Shown here piece after piece: positions 16,301 to 21,067 of a stretch of DNA of 21,067 nucleotides. This DNA comes from a virus: positions 1-21,067 of IMG/VR virus record IMGVR_UViG_3300020450_000118; one strand, 5' to 3'. The first letter of the stretch is position 1; every line of letters begins with the position of its first letter. A program made the translations under genes and the position numbers. The notes beneath the pieces are model-generated. The model was given only the letters and a program-made list of their open reading frames with translations, was not told the origin of the DNA and did not search any database.

Positions 16301-19300
16301 GATGATACAAAGGATAATATTGATTTTAATAATGGAACTATTGAAAGTTCATTTGGTGATTACACAGGAACAGAAAGCAGTGTTTTAAGAGAATTTGGAT
16401 TAACACATAAAACTGATCCAATTTTCAGAAAACCATTTGATGGTAGTAACACTGGAACAGTTGATACTACTAATAATACTATTAATCTTCCAAATCATTT
16501 CTTTGTTACTGGTGAGGAGCTTGTTTATACAAATCCAGGTACTGGATATACTATGGCACTTGGAATTGCTAGTACGAGTGGATTTGCTGGAATTGGTACA
16601 ACTACTTTATTACCAAGCACAGTATATGCAGTTAAAGTTGATGATGAAACCATTAAACTTGCAGAGAGTGTCTCTAAGGCACTTCAGACCGTTCCAGAGG
16701 TTGTTGATATTACAAGTGTAGGTATTGGAACTTCTCACTGTTTCAATGCTGTTAATCAGAATAAGAAAGCATTAATTACCTTAGATAATATTATTCAGTC
16801 TCCTATTGTATCTACTGCAATAACGACTCATTTGGCAGATCAAGTATTTACTACTGATGATCTTATAGAGTTTTCTGGAATAACATCATTCTTTGGTGGA
16901 GACTTAATTAAGATTGGAAATGAAATACTTAGAATTGATAGTATTGGTCAGGGAGGTAATGATAATCTCATTAGGGTTAGAAGACCTTGGGCAGGAACTG
17001 CTTTAGCGGGATATGGTACAGGAACTTTAATTACTAAAGTAGATGGTAATTATAATATTGTTGATAATACATTAAACTTTGTAGAAGCACCTTATGGTAA
17101 TGTTCCTTTAAGCACTTCTACCAATCCACCAGATTCTAGAGATTGGGTAGGAATTGCAACAGGATCTAGTTTTGAAGGAAGAACATTTATGCGTTCTGGT
17201 GTTCCTGATACAGCAAATGAACCATATTATAGGAATTATATTTTTGATAGCATTTCTTCTCAATTTACAGGACAAGCATCAGACTTTATATTAAAATCAA
17301 ATGGGTCTGATGTTTCGGGAATTGTTACTGATAATGCTATTATTCTTATTAATGATGTTTTCCAAACTCCAAATATAGATGGGCAAGGTATTACTAACGA
17401 ATATAGTATTATTGAAGATGCGACTGTTGGTGTAACAACAATTGCATTTACTGGTACTGCAAGTTCTACTACTGATGTAAATGTAGGAAATCTTCCTAAA
17501 GGTGGAATACTTGTTTCTGTAGGTTCTAGTGAAGGATTTGGATATCAACCTTTAGTGGCTGCAGGTGGAACAGTTACTGTTGCTGCTGGTGGTACTATTA
17601 AGTCTATTAGTATTGGTAATACTGGTTCAGGTTATAGAGCAGGTATTCAAACGGTTAATGTTGGTATACAAACTATTAGTCGTCCTGGTACTAATGTTAT
17701 AGGTATTGGCACAGCACAAATAACAACTGGTAGTATTACAGGGGTTGCTGTTACTAATGCTAATCATATATTCTACTCACCTAGAAAAGTAGCAAATGTT
17801 GGATATAGTTCTGTAACTGGTATTTCTACAATTACTACTCAAACTAATCATGGATTATCATCGGGTGATGAAGTAGTATTATCGGGTATTGCCTTTACTT
17901 GTGATTACTCTCCAGCTCTTGGAATTGCTACTGTTGGTTATGGAACAGCAACTGGTATCATGACAGTTACTACAGTTGGTGCTCATGGATTCTCAACAAC
18001 TGGTCAGAAGAGTGTTGTAATCTTTAGTGGATTAGGATTTACATGTGCTTTAGATGCTGGAGCAAATATCCACTACTATCCAAGAGGTGAAGATAGAGCA
18101 TATAATACTTCAATATCTATTGTTGGTACATCTAATACTACAATAACAATTGATGTTGGATACTCTGGTGCTAGTGATCAATCTACTCATCAATTTGTAA
18201 GTGCTACAGATAATGCTGTCATTAGTGGAGGAGATTATGATCATAGATTTGTAAGTGCAAATTCTGGTGCAATAACTGAAGCAAATACAGGATTAGGATA
18301 TACACCATCAAATGCGATCTATGATGGTCCTAGTGGAATCATGACGGTTACTGTTGCTAATCATGGTCTTACTACATCTAACGTTGTTTCTATTGCTCAG
18401 AGCAGTATAGTCTTTAGATGTTCAATGGATGATTTTTCATCATTACATCCATACCCTCGTGCTACTGATCCAATTGTAGGATTTGGAACGACAACTATCA
18501 CTGCTACTACAACAAATACATTCTCACTTAATGTTGGTGTATCAACAATAGTTAATTACAATATTTCTACTGCTGTATACAGTGCATCATCAGGTATTTT
18601 GACGATGACACTTGGTAGTGGTGGTGCATTACATGGTCTAACAACTGGAACAAGTATAAAACTTTCTACAGAGTCTCTATCATTCAGATGTTCTAAAGAT
18701 AGTTATGCTTCTGTTCATAAGTATCCAAGAAAACCAGATCCTTATTATACAGGAACTAATGTTACATCTGTTAATAGCACTACTCAATTTGAAGTTAATG
18801 TTGGTATATCAACAGTTCTAAGTCACTATGTTGGATTTGGTTCTGTTCAATCTGCCATCATAGCTCCTAGATTGAATAATAATTCAGCAAGTAAATTTGA
18901 TGTTGCAGCAAATGGAAGTGAAGTTCTACGTGTTATTGATAGTAAGACATTTGAAACTCAAACTGGAATATCAACTAGAAATCACATCTATGCTAGAGGT
19001 GGATATGTAAATGGATATAATAAAGTAGTCTTTGATGATCCATTATCTTATAGTAATATTCCTTTAGAATATAGTGATACATCTGCTGGAATTGGAACAA
19101 ATGCTACAATTGATATAGTTGTTGGACAAGGTTCTAGTGTTATTAGTTTCACTATTCAAAATACTGGTAGTGGATATGGTAACCTTGAGAAACTAACTGT
19201 TCCTATTGGTGGTACTACAGGTATTCCAACTGATCCAAGCAAAACTTTCACAGAGTTTGTAGTTGATATTGAAAAAGTCTTTAGTGATGAGTTTACTGGA

Positions 19301-20938
19301 TGGTCTGTTGGTCAATTAGAAGTTCTTGACAATATTGAAAGATATATTGATGGAAGTAAAACTGAGTTTGAATTGACACTTAATAATGCCTCTATTTCAA
19401 TTGTTGCCAAGAAAGGATCGAAGATTGATGTTCAAGATGTCCTTTTAGTATTTGTTAATAACATCCCTCAAGTTCCTGGTAAAGGATACAAATTCCCTGG
19501 TGGTAGTGTAATCACATTTACTGAAGCACCTAAGAAAGGTGATACAATTGAAATTCTTTTTTATAAGGGAACTGGTGGTCAAGACGTTGTTGATAGAAAG
19601 GTTATAGAGACTGTAAAACCAGGTGATGACTTAACTATTGGACGCTTAATATCTCAAGATAATTGGTTGCAAGAAGTTGCTAGAGTTCCTATTAGTGTAG
19701 ATTCTACAGATCGTGTTTCTACTCCACCATATTATGGTCCAGGTAATAGTAGTGATTCAACTTTAGAAAGACCAATTAATTGGTGCAGACAAACTGAAGA
19801 TAGGATTATTAATGAAAAAGGTGTAGGTAAAGATAGGGAACTTTATGAACCTGTTATCAATCCTTATTCACCTATTATCAAATCTGTTGGAATAGGATCA
19901 ACAGTCATTTATGTAGAAAATGCAAGACCATACTTTGATCCGCAAGATGAAGTTAATCAACTTCCTGCTTTACTAGTGGATAGTGATTTTGCTTTCCAGA
20001 AAAAAGTTAAGTTTGATTCTCAAGAAGATAAAATTGGTGCTGCTGGTACTGCAATAGTATCTGGTCTAGGAACAATTTCTTCTGTTGCTATTTCTACTGG
20101 TGGTGTTGGTTATAGCACTGCTACAGTTAGTTTTGCTACAACATCAATAGGTGGAAATGAAGTTGGTGTTGGTTCAACATCCACAACTGCTTTTGGATCA
20201 CCAATAATTGGTGCTGATGGTACTATAACAGGTATTGCAATTACAAGTGTTGGTGTAGGATATACATCATCCAATCCACCAGCGATTCTTATAAGTCCTC
20301 CAACAATAACTGAAGAAGAAAATAAAGTTGATTACTATCAAGGTGATTCTGGTATTATTGTTGGATTTGGTACTACTACAATTGGAGCTGGTTCAACTAA
20401 CTACCAGTTAATATTTGATTTACATATTCCTCTGACATCAGATCTAAGAGATTCTAGTATTGCTGGAACTGGAGTTACTATTAGTGGAATATCTACTGGT
20501 GATTTCTTTATAGTTAATAATTCCACAGTTGGTGTTGCAACTACATCAATTAATTCTGTAGATACTGGTGGTGCTGTTATTGGAGTTGGAACTCAATTCC
20601 TAAATAACGTTTATGAAGTTAATAATTATGAAATAGTTCAAGCTCCAACTGGAGTTGAAACTACGGGGGTTGGAATAGGCACAACTCATCTTAATAGGGT
20701 GTTTGTTAAAGTAACCAACTTCAATACTTGGAGTGGTCAATGGCCATCTTTCAATGGTGCTGGTATTCAAACTGGTAATTACTTTGGATCATATAGTTGG
20801 GGTAAAATTAATTTAACCTCCAGATCTGAAAGTAATACTTATAACGCATATACTTTAGGTGGAACAGGTGGAATTTCTACTTCTATGGTAGTAAGAAGAT
20901 CCCAATCACTTAAATATAAGGATTATAGAACTCCTTGA
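7349..20938 (+). CDS. Giant modular baseplate/tail structural protein at the gp7 position, with YHYH-like domain, 4529 aa
   Basis: One uninterrupted frame of 4529 codons between gp6 and gp8, the place of gp7 in T4 (1032 aa). The N-terminus (QLPGYVRSDYPLVAEFLKSYY, residues 15-35; FYLSKGTDRGFEILFKALYNE, about 200-220) is a conserved opening of large phage structural proteins. A YHYH-like domain (about 1290-1410) has GWAYDGNPIYGPYGY and LDENNGR. Repeated modules include HG..TGD units (near 614, 977, 1734, 1905, 3050), many G.GY...P beta units, and numerous VGIGTT motifs. GWETDSGFF (2480-2488) opens a non-repeated section. Three YPR units lie near 3577, 3702 and 3792, and LVFVNN...Q.PG..Y at 4033-4048 resembles a marine phage fibre domain. 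Probable role: wedge component and extended tail surface. No Shine-Dalgarno; late promoter upstream. Homology to T4 gp7 itself is not shown; the assignment is by position. Confidence 0.85.
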   Translation: MSTKRIQFNNVVQNQLPGYVRSDYPLVAEFLKSYYQGQEYQGGPIDLVQNIDQYTKVSEQVGLTDHVGLGASIGVVNDTIQVDMKKNPTGTLGFPNSYGLLKINNEIITYTGITTFAFTGCVRGFVGVSSYKSDINPEQLVFESTSAQEHDKGDSIQNLSSLFLKEFLVKTKHQLTPGFESRKLSSDLDQNIFIKQSKDFYLSKGTDRGFEILFKALYNENVKIIRPSEFLFTPSNADYKITKDFVVEPISGDPMNLELSTLYQDAYKGENIEKAYAPITHVEPINVSAGTTFYKLSIDAGYNRDSRVDGATYGTFVTPPRTRVIGEVGAGITFVDVDSTVGFGSIGELYFKYIDNTVGVSSYTSKSLTQFFGLTGIGKTILSGETIGINTFAYGKSVVNFDEIIEVRITSVIDTLDYNDANCLYGKGDTVKIKTLGIGDTGFKVKEWFYNVAAVYQVEKIDIKDISDFTYEITLTTDHDFKVGDKSVAVLVGSDGRNLPVSDITQLTSSRSFIIKGQGEINRVLDYTIERQILKSNAINFPEASSYSTNIQNVYKEKNTEKLLIASPSIPTYGSQSLGVSDGKIVFSGSFSGDEYEVITNATTTPSGVPIFDHGFYTGDAIYYTPQIINDAYVDPTSETSIDNFVVKSSLMDEGLYFVKRINETTLKFAKSGSDLYNEKFINIDNDGSRTGIVTDNKISPFKFNNKTLTSQKILREVCPPDNTGTLYETTPGHTGILVNGVEILNYKSFDQVHYGELKSIDVLANGRNYDVINPPFLHIKDSVGTGATGYVAVEGELKDIRIIDPGFDYQETPTVKITGGNGSGARVSVNMQSIEHSVSFESDSPRIGLETDSSLPSTIGFTTYHKLKNAEEVIYVTNNQEVVGGLTTSSTYFAALVGTGGTTIRLHKDEAGVLAGINTIALTSKGIGKHFIKSVTKKSIVESINIISGGSGYQNKKRTATSSGIDTSLNCINITNHDYQSGEIVKYTCDGTPIAGLTTDTDFYITKKNDDSFYLSSVGVGTTASDFYHKTKQYRSLTSIGVGTHTFNYQDISVSITGDVGINSVGSETFELKVQPIVRGEITSIHLSNNGVGYGSSEIINFVREPEVTLLSGSDAQITPIVSGGKIIEVVVENKGTGYNSPPNLQINGDGVGCVITPILKIHDLNGNESSVGIGTTINYVLESVNIIHEGAGYSQDTTSISVINSGSDCKTRSNTQKWNVNLFEKYYQTQQISDDDGIIKDGNIQLQYNHLYAPRKLRQTVYSTNQEGQSLYGEPDLRKVNGQEVPSDNHSPIIGWAYDGNPIYGPYGYVKKAGGTVTQMKSGYVEEALIKENRPPLNVFPAGFFTDDFTYKAVSDETVLDENNGRFCVTPQYPNGTYAYFATIDDSGSEQGGQFNTFKLPVFPYLIGKNYYSTPNDFNLLTSSNQDDYNLENTKWCRNTSPYNLIYNNKAYYPYMPLPNNLSQTIDVVGTQPGVLESIGIETGGRNYQIGDKVIFDNINTKGRDAASKVSRLLGKSVSSVSAATSSITNIEIYPSDQKGIYSIVSTEPHEWVNRDIITVTGLSTTSSEIGGVYNAGITSTKLSVTGLGTTAVAIGTDGATGIVTHIDVRGDLSKLQSNDLLGIGTETLKLLNVEPILSRIRVLRAANGVTGVSHTVTSEILEKPRRLTINSGFSSDYEYRVNQQVYFNPVDSVGLGTRSGVGIGTTIVFSNPGIGLTQKFIQTKAIYLPHHGLKTGDKLTYSPNQGEGLNIRWDGSDAVYTGINTLTNGQTLYAAAITEDLIGISTVKVGLGSTGTFVGIASTQRGSTTVFFSGLGTGVYHSFKTNYDVITGEIRKVTATVSTGETHGLLNYENVYMNVVSGLTTTVSVKYNDYNRRMIIDPKSFIASGINTTTNTITINDHGYNTGDKIIHTSSIPSGGLVDNEIYYIIKVDSDSFKLCKTDFGSKQPKPSVVGITSTSIGTINAINPPIKVYKNSTVEFDLTDSSLGYNVQTTNYPAFAFNFYTDENLTKQWDTSPQSNTFNVTRNGTIGVSTDAKVTLSVTKDIPEVLYYTLDPVFESTLPLIKKEISVDIGVLSGNEIQLSDSLYNGKQVVTIGATNQFSYTLKDAPERTSYGTTSFVSYETDSPTAYGAIADFEINNPGTNYYNLPGISTINSEIGYGCIIEAKSTSVGKIKKLKVKDIGYDFPSDTTIKPDAALPQIIKIESLMSIESIGITSFGRGYISAPDLILIDGKTDKPVLDADLKYTLGNPQIEILKNTKGISNTPPTIITDKNSNGIGIATVGFNTENYDVTVQLSVGFSTADTFPIAVGDKVFIEGVGVGVGTTSRGYNSSAYDYKLFEITAVDQNYGGIGTVTYNLSNYFTGLAPGMSAGTFDFVNSSGRIVPQKFMPTFNIKLKPNDFSENEIVTGSISSTRGNVENWNPDTGILRVTNTDGFVSNDIIKGLTSGTQGLASSIKTFDAYIKLNATSRVERGWETDSGFFNTHIQRIQDSDYYQNLSYSVSSRIDMETWDDPVSTLNHTLGFKKFSNYQLESTSSARVGLSTELSDVSVVNDLYGIGNLNCVYDFDLVTENSFDINVDDSVSDQITFSSRILEDYSESIGNRVVSIDDFSSTFNSNPRATRFSTISRFSLSERRALKYITYVRDKRFGAQRQLMIVDIIHDTTQGYINQYGRVESVYDQGDFDFAISGSEGQLNFYPVKYSVNDYFVASLSYNLDDNLLSTGSTVIGPSLVDSESAAIGTGVASTTIVGIASTYRSAKVIININPDISGKEHEFNQLNIIHNDDEVDIMEYGRLTTVNTPESIGGLGTYRGYIDGSILKVDFIPNSSVGIGTTGVINTIVVGMADSTSTGIGTVDLKHARLESRTTAIDSSSSPGITTIGEYPSDYESAYGTIQVTDATNQVYSMFEFAVVTDYVDGSTTETYDVEFANVSSGVSPSGLGTFGTKVSSAGTVSLLFTPIASINAQVNVYMNAIRIQDDTKDNIDFNNGTIESSFGDYTGTESSVLREFGLTHKTDPIFRKPFDGSNTGTVDTTNNTINLPNHFFVTGEELVYTNPGTGYTMALGIASTSGFAGIGTTTLLPSTVYAVKVDDETIKLAESVSKALQTVPEVVDITSVGIGTSHCFNAVNQNKKALITLDNIIQSPIVSTAITTHLADQVFTTDDLIEFSGITSFFGGDLIKIGNEILRIDSIGQGGNDNLIRVRRPWAGTALAGYGTGTLITKVDGNYNIVDNTLNFVEAPYGNVPLSTSTNPPDSRDWVGIATGSSFEGRTFMRSGVPDTANEPYYRNYIFDSISSQFTGQASDFILKSNGSDVSGIVTDNAIILINDVFQTPNIDGQGITNEYSIIEDATVGVTTIAFTGTASSTTDVNVGNLPKGGILVSVGSSEGFGYQPLVAAGGTVTVAAGGTIKSISIGNTGSGYRAGIQTVNVGIQTISRPGTNVIGIGTAQITTGSITGVAVTNANHIFYSPRKVANVGYSSVTGISTITTQTNHGLSSGDEVVLSGIAFTCDYSPALGIATVGYGTATGIMTVTTVGAHGFSTTGQKSVVIFSGLGFTCALDAGANIHYYPRGEDRAYNTSISIVGTSNTTITIDVGYSGASDQSTHQFVSATDNAVISGGDYDHRFVSANSGAITEANTGLGYTPSNAIYDGPSGIMTVTVANHGLTTSNVVSIAQSSIVFRCSMDDFSSLHPYPRATDPIVGFGTTTITATTTNTFSLNVGVSTIVNYNISTAVYSASSGILTMTLGSGGALHGLTTGTSIKLSTESLSFRCSKDSYASVHKYPRKPDPYYTGTNVTSVNSTTQFEVNVGISTVLSHYVGFGSVQSAIIAPRLNNNSASKFDVAANGSEVLRVIDSKTFETQTGISTRNHIYARGGYVNGYNKVVFDDPLSYSNIPLEYSDTSAGIGTNATIDIVVGQGSSVISFTIQNTGSGYGNLEKLTVPIGGTTGIPTDPSKTFTEFVVDIEKVFSDEFTGWSVGQLEVLDNIERYIDGSKTEFELTLNNASISIVAKKGSKIDVQDVLLVFVNNIPQVPGKGYKFPGGSVITFTEAPKKGDTIEILFYKGTGGQDVVDRKVIETVKPGDDLTIGRLISQDNWLQEVARVPISVDSTDRVSTPPYYGPGNSSDSTLERPINWCRQTEDRIINEKGVGKDRELYEPVINPYSPIIKSVGIGSTVIYVENARPYFDPQDEVNQLPALLVDSDFAFQKKVKFDSQEDKIGAAGTAIVSGLGTISSVAISTGGVGYSTATVSFATTSIGGNEVGVGSTSTTAFGSPIIGADGTITGIAITSVGVGYTSSNPPAILISPPTITEEENKVDYYQGDSGIIVGFGTTTIGAGSTNYQLIFDLHIPLTSDLRDSSIAGTGVTISGISTGDFFIVNNSTVGVATTSINSVDTGGAVIGVGTQFLNNVYEVNNYEIVQAPTGVETTGVGIGTTHLNRVFVKVTNFNTWSGQWPSFNGAGIQTGNYFGSYSWGKINLTSRSESNTYNAYTLGGTGGISTSMVVRRSQSLKYKDYRTP
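17803..18880 (+). repeat. Tandem YPR modules within the giant gene
   Basis: About 3.5 related protein units lie side by side. Each has an HGL.T or HGFST start, an F.C cysteine segment, a Tyr-Pro-Arg (residues 3577-3579, 3702-3704 and 3792-3794) and a section ending in NVG.S or similar. The second and third units differ in spacing (125 and then 90 residues), so they have diverged or gained insertions. The first unit seems to lack its YPR half. Confidence 0.7.
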
Positions 20939-20947
20939 TCAAATCAT

Positions 20948-20956
20948 TAATAAATA
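20948..20956 (+). promoter_or_regulatory. Late-promoter-like TAATAAATA upstream of gp8
   Basis: Ends 19 bases before the gp8 ATG. The surrounding TTAATAAATAAA is identical to the gp25 site, and the spacing to the start codon is almost the same. Confidence 0.65.
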
Positions 20957-20975
20957 AAGAAAAATCTCTGTCCAA

Positions 20976-21067
20976 ATGGCTGCCATAATAACTGATCAGA
21001 TAAGAATATTAAATGCAAAGAATTTTATTGCTGGAGTAACTTCTAGTACGAATGCATATTATTCTTT
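20976..21067 (+). CDS. gp8: Baseplate wedge protein gp8, N-terminal part (cut by window end)
   Basis: Thirty complete codons run off the right edge. The opening, MAAIITDQIRILNAKNFIAG, and the following SSTNAYYS are what I recall for gp8 in T4-like cyanophages, and the position after the gp7-site gene fits. In T4, gp8 is a dimeric wedge protein that binds gp7 and gp10. A late-type promoter lies just before it; no Shine-Dalgarno is seen. Confidence 0.85.
   Translation, partial: MAAIITDQIRILNAKNFIAGVTSSTNAYYS

Noticed and set aside
1-21067. tRNA genes, integrase, photosynthesis genes (psbA, hli) or other host-derived metabolic genes
   Set aside because: I looked for cloverleaf-type sequences and the familiar protein patterns and saw none. 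Cyanophages often carry these, but not in this window.

Overview
The window looks like part of the genome of a T4-like cyanophage (a marine myovirus of Prochlorococcus or Synechococcus). All convincing genes are on the + strand, the DNA is AT-rich, and the right-hand three quarters hold baseplate genes in an order familiar from cyanomyoviruses: gp25, gp6, a very large gp7-position protein, then gp8. The short basic protein at 4434-4580 and the small conserved ORFs on the left also match, from memory, families common in cyanomyoviruses. No homology search was possible, so family names rest on recognition of sequence patterns.

Layout. (1) 1-2450 is an early-type region of tiny genes: a possible gene end at 1-72, then ORFs of 115, 79, 153, 53, 43, 43, 59 and 41 aa, several overlapping or nearly abutting. 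(2) Within it, 1647-2040 has no convincing gene. It contains three exact copies of AGTTTTCCACA, which includes TTTTCCACA, the DnaA-box form I associate with cyanobacteria. It also has a helically phased series of TGTGGAAT repeats and a very AT-rich stretch. This is the most interesting part of the window and resembles a replication origin or regulatory hub. (3) 2445-4434 carries a long leader, a small conserved protein, a putative 2OG-Fe(II) oxygenase and a glycosyltransferase-like protein. (4) 4434-4835 has two 48-aa genes, one strongly basic and one acidic, separated by a clear terminator. (5) 4836-21067 is the late baseplate block: gp25 (133 aa), gp6 (684 aa), a 4529-aa modular structural protein, and the start of gp8.

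Regulation visible in the sequence. Three perfect host-type promoters (TTGACA, 17 bp, TATAAT) lie at 2009-2037, 2480-2508 and 3616-3644. The first has a DnaA-like box inside its spacer. A different motif, TAATAAATA, resembling the T4 late promoter TATAAATA, lies just upstream of gp25, of the giant gene and of gp8, and once in the origin-like region. This fits early transcription by the host sigma-70-type polymerase and late transcription by a phage gp55-type sigma factor.

How the genes work together. gp25, gp6, the giant protein and gp8 would form the baseplate wedges of the contractile tail, with the giant protein probably adding an extended, repeat-rich surface. The oxygenase and glycosyltransferase-like genes just upstream could modify virion or host molecules, but their substrates are unknown.
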